Shown one piece after another: positions 8,811 through 17,765 of a DNA stretch of 64,000 bases. The position numbers and the translations under genes are program-made. Source of the DNA: HB2-32-21 sp003448675 (GTDB lineage Bacteria > Pseudomonadota > Gammaproteobacteria > Pseudomonadales > Porticoccaceae); contig JBFHDK010000004.1 of NCBI GenBank assembly GCA_041584755.1, positions 1 through 64,000 of the forward strand, given 5' to 3'. The notes under the pieces were generated by a model. It worked only from the letters and a program-made list of their open reading frames with translations, made no database searches and was not told where the DNA came from. Each line of letters starts with the position of its first letter. Position 1 is the stretch's first letter.

Positions 8811-9656
8811 ATGCCCAACCAAGACAACTACCGCTATCAAAACATACTTGTTGTCATTGATCCTACCGAGAGCAATCAGCCCGCCCTGGAGCGCGCCCTG
8901 GCAAGTGCGGAACTGGATGTACAGCCCACCGTCCACCTTTTCATCGGGGTTGATCTGAGCAACTTCGATGACCAGGTAAATAACCCAAAACTTTACAAGC
9001 ATACCGATGAACTCTCGGCAATGCTGCGCCCCCTGGAAGAGCGTAATATCGCCTATACAGCCGAAGTCTGCTGGGCGTCGCCGTGGCAGGAAGCCATAAT
9101 CGTGGCGGCGCGAGAGCACAATGTCGATTTCATTCTCGTACCTGATTACTCGGGAGATAAATCTCCCGCCAGTGGTCGGGAGCGGATCTTTCAGCGTTTT
9201 TCCGATACCCGATGGGCGCTGGTGCGAAACTCGCCCTGCCCGGTATTTTTTGTCCGACCCAACCCGGTTCGCAAACGCTCGGTGATTCTGGCGGCAGTGA
9301 AAACACAAACGGTGGAAAGCCAGTATGACAAGCTGAATGACAAAATCATTTCCCGGGGCAAATGGCTAGCCTCTCTTTATAACGCTGATTTTCATGTGGT
9401 CAATGCCTACCCCGACTCCCTTAACTACCCCGATCGCGGCCAACTGCGACGCTTCACCGACATGGATGCCAGCAAGGTACACGTCAAACTGGGCAATCCC
9501 GAGGACGTTATCGCCAGTACTGCCCGGGAGGTCGATGCCGATATCGTTGTCGTGGGCACCCTCGCTCGAAAAGGCATGCTGGCGGCCGTGCGCGGAAACA
9601 CTTCGGAAAAAGCGTTTAACAAGCTTTCGCAGGACATTTTCACCGTCACCGGATGA
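8811..9656 (+). CDS. Tandem universal stress protein (two UspA domains, UspE-like)
   Basis: 281 residues with two UspA folds. The first begins NILVVIDPTE and is degenerate at its end. The second ends with VVGTLARKG and RGNTSEKA, which fits the G-x2-G-x9-G(S/T) ATP-binding signature. I chose ATG 8811 because AGGGG lies about 10 nt upstream; the longer frame from 8766 runs through the probable promoter. Two-domain Usp proteins of this layout are cytosolic stress proteins, known in E. coli UspE for roles in motility, aggregation and oxidant resistance. It ends 5 bp from the convergent prmC stop. Possible extended -10 TGCTATACA lies at 8769-8777. Confidence 0.85.
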   Translation: MPNQDNYRYQNILVVIDPTESNQPALERALASAELDVQPTVHLFIGVDLSNFDDQVNNPKLYKHTDELSAMLRPLEERNIAYTAEVCWASPWQEAIIVAAREHNVDFILVPDYSGDKSPASGRERIFQRFSDTRWALVRNSPCPVFFVRPNPVRKRSVILAAVKTQTVESQYDKLNDKIISRGKWLASLYNADFHVVNAYPDSLNYPDRGQLRRFTDMDASKVHVKLGNPEDVIASTAREVDADIVVVGTLARKGMLAAVRGNTSEKAFNKLSQDIFTVTG

Positions 9657-9661
9657 GGGGT

Positions 9662-10510
9662 TTATCCTGGCTTACGGCCGTGGCTGACACGCTCGTGCCC
9701 CTGGTTATCACGCCTGCTGGCAACTTCAACAAACCCGCTTGCCCGCAACAGGGCCCGAACCGTTTTTGCCTGATCAAAACCATGCTCCAGCAATAGCCAG
9801 CCACCGGCTTTAAGATACGCCGGCGCGCCAGAGGCAATCGTTTCCAGGGCCGAAAAGCCTCTGTTTTTAGCCACCAATGCCGAACGCGGTTCAAAGCGCA
9901 CGTCCCCTTGTAGTAAGTGAGGGTCGTCCGGTTCGATATAAGGCGGGTTACTGACAATCAAATCAAAACGCCGGCCCGCAAGCCCCGCAAACCAGTTACT
10001 ATCCATCACCGATACGTTATCCAGGCCGTGTCTACACCGATTGCGCTCCGCCAGCGCCACCGCCTCAAGCACAACATCCACCGCCAGCACTTCCCAACCG
10101 GGCCGCTCTTTCGCCAGAGCCAGGGCAACAGCGCCGGTACCGGTGCCAAGATCGAGCACCCGGGCATCTTGCAGATCAATCAATTCGAGCGAGGTTTCTA
10201 CTAATAATTCTGTCTCGGGGCGGGGGATCAAGGTGCTGGTGTTGACTTCCAGGCTCAGCGACCAGAAGTCCTGTAGACCGGTCAGGTAGGCGATCGGCTC
10301 GCCGCCACGGCGGCGCTCCAGTAACTCTTTATAAGCGTGAACCTGATCGTCGTTGAGCTTGCGCTCCGGCCAGGTATAGAGGTAAGCGCGCGTCTGACCC
10401 AACACATGGCCGAGCAGCAACTCCACATCAAGCCGGGGGCTGTCACTGACCGACTCCAGCATAGCGGCGCCCTGAAGCAAGCCAGCAATCGTGTGCTCGG
10501 AGGTCTTCAT
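9662..10510 (-). CDS. prmC: Release factor glutamine methyltransferase PrmC
   Basis: 282 residues. It methylates the glutamine of the GGQ motif in release factors RF1 and RF2, using S-adenosylmethionine. An N-terminal helical domain is followed by a Rossmann methyltransferase with the SAM loop DLGTGTGAVALALA and the substrate-binding NPPY motif (SNPPYIEPDD). It lies directly downstream of prfA on the same strand with about 39 bp between, the usual hemA-prfA-prmC order in gammaproteobacteria, which puts the enzyme beside its substrate gene. Length and motifs are normal. Confidence 0.95.
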   Translation of the reverse strand: MKTSEHTIAGLLQGAAMLESVSDSPRLDVELLLGHVLGQTRAYLYTWPERKLNDDQVHAYKELLERRRGGEPIAYLTGLQDFWSLSLEVNTSTLIPRPETELLVETSLELIDLQDARVLDLGTGTGAVALALAKERPGWEVLAVDVVLEAVALAERNRCRHGLDNVSVMDSNWFAGLAGRRFDLIVSNPPYIEPDDPHLLQGDVRFEPRSALVAKNRGFSALETIASGAPAYLKAGGWLLLEHGFDQAKTVRALLRASGFVEVASRRDNQGHERVSHGRKPG

Positions 10511-10549
10511 ATCGGCAAACGGATTCGACCGGCAGGCCGGTCGTGAATG

Positions 10550-11632
10550 CTACTCCGCCAGCGCCGCCAGTTGTTCGGTCTGATATTCACTGATCAGCGG
10601 TTCGATAACCTGGTTGAGATCCCCTTCCGTGATCTCGTCGATTTTGTAGAGCGTCAGGTTGATGCGGTGATCAGTCACCCGACCCTGGGGGTAATTGTAA
10701 GTGCGAATGCGCTCGGAACGATCGCCGCTGCCCACCAGGCTTCGACGCAGCGCCGACTGCTCCTGTGACTGTTGCTCCCGCATGCCGCTGAGAATCCGCG
10801 CCTGCAGTAGACTCATGGCCTTGGCCTTGTTCTTGTGCTGGGAACGCTCATCCTGACATTCCACCACAATGCCCGTGGGCAAGTGGGTGAGACGCACGGC
10901 CGAATCGGTTTTATTCACGTGTTGGCCACCGGCGCCGGAGGCCCGGAAAGTGTCCACACGCAAATCGGCCTTATTGATTTCCGCGGCTTCCACATCATCC
11001 ACTTCCGGCAAGATCGCCACAGTACAGGCCGAGGTGTGCACCCGCCCCTGGGACTCGGTTTCCGGCACGCGTTGCACCCGGTGAGCACCGGATTCGAATT
11101 TCAACCGCGAATACACGCCGTTGCCAGCAATACGGGCAATGATTTCCTTATAGCCGCCGTGCTCGCCCAGACGCTCGCTGATAATTTCCACCCGCCAGCC
11201 CTGGGATTCCGCATAGCGGCTATACATGCGAAACAGGTCGCCACTGAAAATCGCCGCCTCATCACCACCAGTACCGGCGCGAATTTCCAGGAACACGTTA
11301 TTGTTGTCATTGGGATCGCGGGGCAAAAGCAGCACCTGCAGTGAGCTTTCGAGCTCCACCAGCTCTTCCTCACCGCTACTGATTTCCTGCTCGGCCATCT
11401 CGCGCATGTCAGGGTCGCTGTCAGCGAGCATGGCGCGCGCGTCTTCCACATCATCACGCACTCGCGCAAAGCGATGGTAAGCCTTCACTACCGGCTCCAG
11501 TTCAGCGTATTCCCTGGACAGCCCCCGAAACTTGTCCTGATCGGCAATCACTTCGGCATCGCCCAGTAAATGGCCGACCTCGTCATAGCGCTCGGCCAGG
11601 TTATCAAGCTTATCCAGCAAAGAAGCTTTCAT
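10550..11632 (-). CDS. prfA: Peptide chain release factor 1
   Basis: 360 residues, the normal length for RF1. It recognises UAA and UAG stop codons and triggers peptide release on the ribosome. The catalytic GGQ is at residues 235-237 within ASGAGGQHVN. The codon-reading tripeptide appears as PET in QRVPETESQG where E. coli RF1 has PAT. The start ATG overlaps the hemA stop by 4 bp, so translation of the two is probably coupled. The glutamine of GGQ is the target of PrmC encoded next. Confidence 0.97.
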   Translation of the reverse strand: MKASLLDKLDNLAERYDEVGHLLGDAEVIADQDKFRGLSREYAELEPVVKAYHRFARVRDDVEDARAMLADSDPDMREMAEQEISSGEEELVELESSLQVLLLPRDPNDNNNVFLEIRAGTGGDEAAIFSGDLFRMYSRYAESQGWRVEIISERLGEHGGYKEIIARIAGNGVYSRLKFESGAHRVQRVPETESQGRVHTSACTVAILPEVDDVEAAEINKADLRVDTFRASGAGGQHVNKTDSAVRLTHLPTGIVVECQDERSQHKNKAKAMSLLQARILSGMREQQSQEQSALRRSLVGSGDRSERIRTYNYPQGRVTDHRINLTLYKIDEITEGDLNQVIEPLISEYQTEQLAALAE

Positions 11633-12936
11633 TCTTCATCCTGTTCTTCGAGATCATTGGCACCACCCACGCCATTCCTTTCGCCTGTTTGCAGGCCGAA
11701 CAAAAGACGGGCCAGGCGAATCTGCTCCAGATTTCCCTGCTCACTGGCCTGCTTCAGTTGCGTGGTCGGGGTATGCAGCAATTTATTGGTAAGACCGTGG
11801 GCCAGCTGCCGAAGTATCTGCTCGGGCGCCTGGCCCTGGGCCAGGGCATTCAATGCCTTCTCGAGTTCCGCGTCCCGGACGCTACCCAGGGCACCGCGAA
11901 AATCGCGAATCGTACTCGCGGCGTTTTGCCCCCGCAATTGTTTTCGCCAGCTTTCAACGCCTTCATCAATAATAAGCTCCGCCTGACTGGCGGCATCCTC
12001 ACGCCGGCGCCTATTGACTTCAATGACCGATTTGAGGTCATCGACGGTATAGAGGTAGACATCATCCAATTTGCCTACCTCCGGCTCAATATCCCGGGGC
12101 ACGGCGATATCGACCATGAAAATAGGCTTGTGCTTACGGCGCTTGAGGGCCGACTCCACCGCGCCCTTGCCCAGCACCGGCAACTGGCTGGCGGTGGAGG
12201 ATATCACCACATCGGCCTCGGGCAGACGATCATGAATATCAGCCAGCAGAATAGCCTCGGCGCCGAAACGCTCGGCCATTTGCTGGGCTCTGGACAGGGT
12301 TCTGTTGGCGACAGTAATCTGGCCAACCCCCTGCTCGTGGAGGTGTTGGGCCAAAAGTTCAATGGTGTCTCCAGCACCGATCAGAAGGGCGTGGATGTCC
12401 TGCAAGCGGGCAAATATCCTCTGGGCGAGGCTGACCGCGGCGTAGGCCACCGACACCGGGTTTTCACCGATGGCAGTCTCGCTGCGTACCCGCTTGGCCG
12501 TGGCGAAGACCTGGTGAAACACCTGATGCAACACACCGGACAAAGTGCCCGCTTCCTGGGCCACGGCATAGGCGGATTTCATCTGCCCGAGAATCTGCGG
12601 CTCGCCAAGCACCATGGAATCCAGACCACTGGCGACCTTCATCATATGGGCCACCGCCTCATCGTCTCGCAGCACATAGGTACAGTCCTTCAGATCCTGC
12701 GCATCAAGCCTGCCCACCTCAACCAGCCAGGTAAGTACTGCCTCGGGGGAAACCCCTTCGCCAGCCGCGTAGACTTCGGTGCGATTACAGGTTGAAAGAA
12801 TGACGAAATCCTCGGCGCCGGATTGACGCAAACCCTGCTGCAGGTTGGGCACCATCATTTCCGGGGCAAAAGCAACCCGTTCGCGGGTTTCCAGCGCGGC
12901 GGTACGGTGATTCACGCCCAGAGCGATTAATACCAT
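11629..12936 (-). CDS. hemA: Glutamyl-tRNA reductase
   Basis: 435 residues from the ATG at 12936, close to the family length. It reduces glutamyl-tRNA to glutamate-1-semialdehyde, the first step of C5 tetrapyrrole synthesis. The N-terminal domain starts LIALGVNHRTA; the catalytic cysteine is Cys50 in STCNRTEVY; the NADPH domain holds LIGAGDTIELLAQH and VANRTLSRAQ; a C-terminal dimerisation helix follows. An in-frame ATG at 13011 would add 25 residues that do not resemble other HemA proteins, so 12936 is preferred although no strong ribosome site precedes it. It heads the hemA-prfA-prmC operon. Confidence 0.95.
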   Translation of the reverse strand: MVLIALGVNHRTAALETRERVAFAPEMMVPNLQQGLRQSGAEDFVILSTCNRTEVYAAGEGVSPEAVLTWLVEVGRLDAQDLKDCTYVLRDDEAVAHMMKVASGLDSMVLGEPQILGQMKSAYAVAQEAGTLSGVLHQVFHQVFATAKRVRSETAIGENPVSVAYAAVSLAQRIFARLQDIHALLIGAGDTIELLAQHLHEQGVGQITVANRTLSRAQQMAERFGAEAILLADIHDRLPEADVVISSTASQLPVLGKGAVESALKRRKHKPIFMVDIAVPRDIEPEVGKLDDVYLYTVDDLKSVIEVNRRRREDAASQAELIIDEGVESWRKQLRGQNAASTIRDFRGALGSVRDAELEKALNALAQGQAPEQILRQLAHGLTNKLLHTPTTQLKQASEQGNLEQIRLARLLFGLQTGERNGVGGANDLEEQDEE

Positions 12937-13059
12937 CGGGGATCGAACTTGGCTGTTTTCAGGGACTCTAAAGAGTTGGTCGACAAAACGGTCTGACCAT
13001 ACTTGATACAATGGGCATTTCAGTTAACCTTACATTGACGCCTTTAACAGGCCACCAGT

Positions 13060-13074
13060 TATTGACCGTCAATA
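13060..13074. promoter_or_regulatory. Perfect dyad in the hemA / TPR-lolB divergent promoter region
   Basis: TATTGAC-C-GTCAATA is a perfect 7-bp inverted repeat around one base, in the 170-bp gap between divergent starts. Its placement fits an operator, and TTGACC/TTGACG halves may also serve as -35 elements in both directions. No regulator is identified. Confidence 0.35.
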
Positions 13075-13108
13075 CACGACTGTCAGTAAGGGAAAGGGGT
13101 ACTTTAAC

Positions 13109-14905
13109 ATGGTCAGGCTAAGCGGACGCCCCGCTAAGTTGCTCAGCCTCCTCGCGGCGTTTGCTTTTGTAACCGCCAGCGGTTGCGCGTCCCACGGTAA
13201 AAGCGCAGGGTCGGCGGCTGTCGCCCCTGCGAATACAGATCACGCCAGCAAACCCAGCGTTACCGTTGATGAGCAGGTCACTCTGCCGGTTAAAGAGTCA
13301 CCAGCCACCTATCCCGTGCGTTCCTTTCCGCCGGGAAGCTTGTACGAGTTGCTGGTCGCAGAGTTTGCCGGCATGCGGGGCGACCTTCCCCTGGCGGTTG
13401 CCCAATACCGTGCCCAGGCGCTTGCAACCCGCGATCCCAAGGTCATGGCCCGCGCAGTTCAGACGGCATCCTACGCCAAAAACAGAGGTGTGGTTCAGGA
13501 ACTGAGTGCCCTGTGGGTGGACATTGAGCCGGACAATCAGGAAGCCAACCGCATCGCCTTTTATTTTGCCGCCCGTGGACACGATCTGGAATCGGCAATA
13601 ACCTACGCCGAGCGCCTGCTGAACATGGGAGACAGCGACGCCATCGCCTCTTTACCCGGCTTTACCGAAAAGCTTGACCGCAAAAAACGCGCCGCGCTTC
13701 TCGAACGGTACAACGCGCTGGACCCTGATCTGGCTCTCAACCCCAAAACGCTGTTGGGGAAGCTGCGCCTGCAAGGCCAACAGGGGGAACTGGACCAGGC
13801 CCTGATTACCGGGAATAAGTTACTCGAACTGGAACCGAAAAACGAAGACGCCCGCCTGGTGTTCGCCCAGGTACTGCATCGTAACGGTCTACCCGATACC
13901 GCTATGGATATTCTGCAGCAAGGTATTGAGGCTAAGCCGGACAGCAAAAAACTCAACCTGCTGATGGTGCGCTTCGTCGCCGATAATAACCTTGAGGCTG
14001 CCCGCGAACGTCTGTCAAAACTGGTGGACCTGTACCAGGAAGACGTGGATCTGCTCTATTCGCTGGCCTTGCTGAACAAGCAATTGGGCTTTACCGAAGA
14101 CGCACGTTCGGCGTTTCGGAAAATGATCAGCCATAACCGACGTGTTGCGGACGCCCATTACCATCTGGCTGATATCGCCGAACAAAACGGAGATACAGAA
14201 GAAGCATTGTTCAACTTTGCTCTGGTCGGCGAGGGCGAACATTTTCTGCCCGCCCTCGCCCGCATGACCGAGCTGATGATTGACAAGGGACAAATGACCC
14301 ATGCCAGGTTATACCTGCATCGCCTGCGACTGCAACGCCCACAAATGGTTGTGCCCTTATATCGACTGGAATCCGAGCTGCTGATGGGCGCTAAACATTA
14401 TGATAGTGCCTACTCCCTGCTTACCGAAGGACTGACTGACAACCCCGAGAATTTTGACTTGCTCTATACGCGTTCCCTGGTGAGCGAAAAGCGTAAGGAT
14501 ATTGACGCCATGGAGCAGGATCTGCGCGCCATTCTCAATCGCGATAACAATAACGCCGCGGCCCTGAATGCCCTGGGATATTCCCTCACCAACCACACCA
14601 CCCGCTATGAGGAGGCCCTGTCGCTGATCCGCAAGGCCCATGAACTCAACCCGGATGACGCTGCCATCATTGATAGCCTAGGCTGGGTTCTATACCGCCT
14701 CGGCAATAACGAGGAAGCGTTAATGTATCTGAGGCAAGCCATGGCCTCTATTCCGGACCCCGAGGTCGCTGCTCACCTGGGCGAGGTGCTCTGGGTAACC
14801 GGCGACCGCGAAGAGGCCAGGAAAATCTGGCGAGAGGCTCTGGAAAATGACCCGAACAGCGAATACCTGCGTGACACGCTGGACCGCTTCCAGGTATCCC
14901 TTTAA
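13109..14905 (+). CDS. TPR-repeat lipoprotein upstream of lolB
   Basis: 598 residues. A lipoprotein signal with lipobox TASGC (Cys26) is followed by a low-complexity linker and about ten tetratricopeptide-like helical repeats. The C-terminal ones (LNALGYSLTNHTTRYEEAL and DSLGWVLYRLGNNEEAL) are canonical TPRs. A homologous TPR lipoprotein precedes lolB in Pseudomonas. It probably sits in the outer-membrane inner leaflet and acts as a protein-binding scaffold; the partner is unknown. An AAGGGG tract precedes the ATG. The stop is 2 bp before the lolB start, so the two genes form one operon. Confidence 0.85.
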   Translation: MVRLSGRPAKLLSLLAAFAFVTASGCASHGKSAGSAAVAPANTDHASKPSVTVDEQVTLPVKESPATYPVRSFPPGSLYELLVAEFAGMRGDLPLAVAQYRAQALATRDPKVMARAVQTASYAKNRGVVQELSALWVDIEPDNQEANRIAFYFAARGHDLESAITYAERLLNMGDSDAIASLPGFTEKLDRKKRAALLERYNALDPDLALNPKTLLGKLRLQGQQGELDQALITGNKLLELEPKNEDARLVFAQVLHRNGLPDTAMDILQQGIEAKPDSKKLNLLMVRFVADNNLEAARERLSKLVDLYQEDVDLLYSLALLNKQLGFTEDARSAFRKMISHNRRVADAHYHLADIAEQNGDTEEALFNFALVGEGEHFLPALARMTELMIDKGQMTHARLYLHRLRLQRPQMVVPLYRLESELLMGAKHYDSAYSLLTEGLTDNPENFDLLYTRSLVSEKRKDIDAMEQDLRAILNRDNNNAAALNALGYSLTNHTTRYEEALSLIRKAHELNPDDAAIIDSLGWVLYRLGNNEEALMYLRQAMASIPDPEVAAHLGEVLWVTGDREEARKIWREALENDPNSEYLRDTLDRFQVSL

Positions 14906-14907
14906 TA

Positions 14908-15648
14908 GTGCATTCCATTAGCTCATCTCGCCCTAGAGTATACGCAGCGCCGGGAAATTATATTATCGCGGCAAACAAGCCAGGCAATTCGCTAAAACTG
15001 CTGGGCACACTGATAGTACTCCAGAGCCTGTTAAGCGCGTGCAGCCTGCAACAACGCTTACCGCCTACTACGCCAATTTCTCACCAACAACACGCTCAGT
15101 GGCTAGACCACTACAAGCGCATGTTGGCGCTGACTGACTGGCATGTAAAAGGCAAGATCGGCTACCGTGGCGCCGATGATGCCGGCAGCGCCTGGCTTGA
15201 CTGGCGGCAACGGAGTGAACACTTTCACTTGCTGTTGAGTGGCCCCTTCGGTGCTGGAACCGTTGATATAAGCGGGAACTCTCAATACGTCACCCTCCGC
15301 CAGGCCGAGCAGCCGGATTACACCGCCGCCTCCCCAGAGGAGCTTTCCCGCACCGTGCTCGGTTGGGAGCTTCCCATTGAAGCGCTAACCTACTGGATTC
15401 GCGGGATTCCCTCACCCGCCACCGATGCCCGGCATCAGCATTTCACCGAGGAGGCACTATTGAGCGGTTTCGAGCAGGCGGGTTGGCAATTGCAACTGAA
15501 TAAATACCGCGCAACGCCAGCCGGCCCACTGCCGACAAAATTAAGCGCCACCCGGGGAGAAACCCGGGTGACCTTGATTATCAAGGAACACTCTCTCGAG
15601 AACCCGGTCGTGGAAAATATCAGCGGCGAAACAACGAGTGATCGCTAA
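14908..15648 (+). CDS. lolB: Outer-membrane lipoprotein insertion protein LolB
   Basis: 246 residues. LolB takes lipoproteins from periplasmic LolA and inserts them into the outer membrane. The lipobox LLSAC places the lipidated cysteine at about residue 45, so the leader is unusually long; the GTG at 14908 is the only good start candidate, and a shorter non-ATG start cannot be excluded. The mature part has the LolB pattern W-H-V-K-G-K-I-G-Y, LSGPFGAGTVDI and YWIRGIPSP. It is tightly packed between the TPR gene (2 bp gap) and ispE (stop and start share TAATG). Confidence 0.9.
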   Translation: MHSISSSRPRVYAAPGNYIIAANKPGNSLKLLGTLIVLQSLLSACSLQQRLPPTTPISHQQHAQWLDHYKRMLALTDWHVKGKIGYRGADDAGSAWLDWRQRSEHFHLLLSGPFGAGTVDISGNSQYVTLRQAEQPDYTAASPEELSRTVLGWELPIEALTYWIRGIPSPATDARHQHFTEEALLSGFEQAGWQLQLNKYRATPAGPLPTKLSATRGETRVTLIIKEHSLENPVVENISGETTSDR

Positions 15649-16520
15649 TGCTGACCTTACTTGCACCCGCGAAACTCAACCTGTTTTTGCGTATTACCGG
15701 TCGGCGGGAAGATGGTTATCACAGCCTGCAAACCGTGTTTCAGCTACTCAATTATGGCGACGAATTGAATTTCCGGCTTCGTCCAGATGCAACCCTAACC
15801 TTGCAGGTTCAGTCACCATCAAATAGTGACCATCAGCGACCTGCGGACCTAAACGGAGATGACAATCTGGTACTTAAAGCAGCCCGAGCCCTGCTGGCTG
15901 ATTGCGACCGCAAACTCGGCGCGGATATTACCCTGATCAAACGCCTGCCCGTGGGTGGTGGTCTCGGCGGTGGTAGCAGTGATGCCGCCACCACCCTGCT
16001 CGCTCTCAATCGACTCTGGAATCTCGAATACGACCTGGAACGGCTGGCCGAACTGGGCCTACAGCTTGGCGCCGACGTGCCGGTGTTTATCCGGGGCCGC
16101 AGCGCCTGGGCCGAAGGCATTGGTGAAGTATTAACACCGGTGGAACTACCGCGTCGATGGTTCGTTGTCATCGCCCCCAACTGCGTTGTGAGTACCGCCA
16201 CGGTATTCGCCGACCCGCAATTGACAAGGAACTCATCGGCAATCACAATACGCGCCTTTCGCGAGCATGGTGCCGGCAACGACTGCCAGGAAATCGTGGA
16301 AAAACACTTCCCTGAAGTGAAAATTGCACGGCATTGGTTAAACCGGTTTGCGCCGGCGCGGATGACCGGCACCGGCAGTTGTGTATTTGCCGCCTTTGAA
16401 AGCGAAGTAGAGGCACAGACCACACTGGCGCAAAAACCCGAGCGGTGGCGAGGCTTTATTGCCCGCGGAGTGAATATCTCTCCGGCCCACCAGCCGGGTA
16501 TGGGACCGGAACAAAACTGA
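15648..16520 (+). CDS. ispE: 4-diphosphocytidyl-2-C-methyl-D-erythritol kinase
   Basis: 290 residues, a GHMP kinase of the MEP isoprenoid pathway that phosphorylates the 2-hydroxyl of CDP-methylerythritol. N-terminal APAKLNLFLRITGRR, the ATP-binding glycine loop PVGGGLGGGSSDAA, and the C-terminal MTGTGSCVFA motif are all present. The ATG overlaps the lolB stop (TAATG), implying translational coupling. tRNA-Gln follows within 22 bp and is probably co-transcribed. Confidence 0.96.
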   Translation: MLTLLAPAKLNLFLRITGRREDGYHSLQTVFQLLNYGDELNFRLRPDATLTLQVQSPSNSDHQRPADLNGDDNLVLKAARALLADCDRKLGADITLIKRLPVGGGLGGGSSDAATTLLALNRLWNLEYDLERLAELGLQLGADVPVFIRGRSAWAEGIGEVLTPVELPRRWFVVIAPNCVVSTATVFADPQLTRNSSAITIRAFREHGAGNDCQEIVEKHFPEVKIARHWLNRFAPARMTGTGSCVFAAFESEVEAQTTLAQKPERWRGFIARGVNISPAHQPGMGPEQN

Positions 16521-16541
16521 CAAACAGACTTTACTGATTAT

Positions 16542-16617
16542 TGGGGCGTCGCCAAGTGGCTAAGGCAACGGGTTTTGATCCCGTCATTCGGAGGTTCGAG
16601 TCCTCCCGCCCCAGCCA
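16542..16617 (+). tRNA. tRNA-Gln (anticodon TTG)
   Basis: 76 nt including an encoded CCA end. Acceptor arms TGGGGCG and CGCCCCA-like 3' strand pair. The anticodon stem ACGGG/CCCGT encloses a loop whose bases 16575-16577 are TTG, reading CAA and CAG. The T arm is GAGG-TTCGAGT-CCTC. It lies between ispE and prs, the common position of tRNA-Gln in pseudomonads. Confidence 0.95.
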
Positions 16618-16714
16618 ATCGACTGCACACAGCCACTAACGACACATCCACAGACGCCGGCCCATAAAGCCCGGCAAGATCCCGACCTCACCGCATACCG
16701 ACCCAGGATCAACC

Positions 16715-17656
16715 ATGGCAAATCTCATGCTCTTCACAGGCAATTCCAACCCGGAACTGGCCAGAGAGATCGCCCGCAGCCTGGGAGTGGGCGTGGCCAG
16801 CTCCGTCGTATCACAGTTTTCGGACGGTGAAATCAATATCGAGATCAATGAGAACGTACGTGGACGGGATGTCTTTGTGCTGCAGTCCACCTGTGCGCCA
16901 ACCAATAAGAACCTGATGGAACTGGTGTTAATTATCGACGCCCTGCGCCGGGCCTCGGCCGGTCGCATTACCGCCGTGGTGCCCTATTTCGGCTATGCCC
17001 GCCAGGATCGGCGAGTTCGCTCGGTGCGAGTGCCGATCAGCGCCAAAGTGGTGGCGGATATGATTAACAACGTCGGTGTCACCCGCGTGGTCACCGTCGA
17101 TCTGCACTCGGAACAGATCCAGGGCTTTTTCGATTGCGCCGTGGAAAACGTCTACGGTGCGCCGGTACTGCTACACGATATCGAAAAGCAAAACTATCAG
17201 GATCTAATTGTGGTCTCACCGGATATCGGCGGTGTGGTTCGCGCCCGCGCCGTGGCCAAACAACTCAAGACCGATCTGGCCATCATTGACAAACGTCGAC
17301 CCGAGGCAAACCAGGCCCAGATCATGAACATTATTGGCGATGTAAAGGATCGCACCTGCCTGCTGGTGGATGACATCGTCGATACCGCCGGCACCCTGTG
17401 CAAGGCAGCCGATGCCCTGAAGGAAGCGGGAGCCAAACAAGTTGTGGCCTACTGTACCCACCCGGTACTGTCTGGCAGCGCCCTGGATAACCTGAACAGC
17501 TCCCAGCTCGATACCCTGGTGGTGACCAACAGCATCCCGCTAAGCAACGAAGCGGCTGCTTGCGGCTCCATCCGCCAATTGTCCCTGGGCCAGATGCTGG
17601 CCGAAACCATTCGCCGGGTCAGCAACGAAGAATCCATCAGCGCGATGTTCGAATAA
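16715..17656 (+). CDS. prs: Ribose-phosphate pyrophosphokinase
   Basis: 313 residues, normal length. It makes PRPP from ribose 5-phosphate and ATP for nucleotide, histidine and NAD synthesis. Motifs seen: FSDGEINIEINENVRG, the flexible-loop/ATP part YFGYARQDRR, metal and substrate residues in DLHSEQIQGFF, and the PRPP loop LVDDIVDTAGTL. AGGATC precedes the ATG. It follows tRNA-Gln and leads to rplY, as in Pseudomonas. Confidence 0.97.
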   Translation: MANLMLFTGNSNPELAREIARSLGVGVASSVVSQFSDGEINIEINENVRGRDVFVLQSTCAPTNKNLMELVLIIDALRRASAGRITAVVPYFGYARQDRRVRSVRVPISAKVVADMINNVGVTRVVTVDLHSEQIQGFFDCAVENVYGAPVLLHDIEKQNYQDLIVVSPDIGGVVRARAVAKQLKTDLAIIDKRRPEANQAQIMNIIGDVKDRTCLLVDDIVDTAGTLCKAADALKEAGAKQVVAYCTHPVLSGSALDNLNSSQLDTLVVTNSIPLSNEAAACGSIRQLSLGQMLAETIRRVSNEESISAMFE

Positions 17657-17710
17657 CAGCGCACTGATACCACGGTCAGCGTCATATTGCGCACTGACCA
17701 AACACCAACC

Positions 17711-17743
17711 CCACGGTAAATTTGGTCGCAAAAATTGCCGTGG
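17711..17743 (+). promoter_or_regulatory. Leader hairpin before rplY
   Basis: CCACGGTAAATTT (17711-17723) can pair imperfectly with AAATTGCCGTGG (ending 17743) in the prs-rplY gap, leaving the GGAGAG ribosome site just downstream. Autogenous control of rplY has been described in E. coli and relatives, so a structured leader here is plausible; the link is inference. Confidence 0.35.
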
Positions 17744-17765
17744 TTTCAATACGGAGAGTAAGGCA

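Noticed and set aside
11689..12795. 368-codon open frame on the plus strand opposite hemA
   Set aside because: It is entirely antisense to hemA, whose own protein has all catalytic motifs; composition is rich in H, G and Q as expected for a shadow frame.
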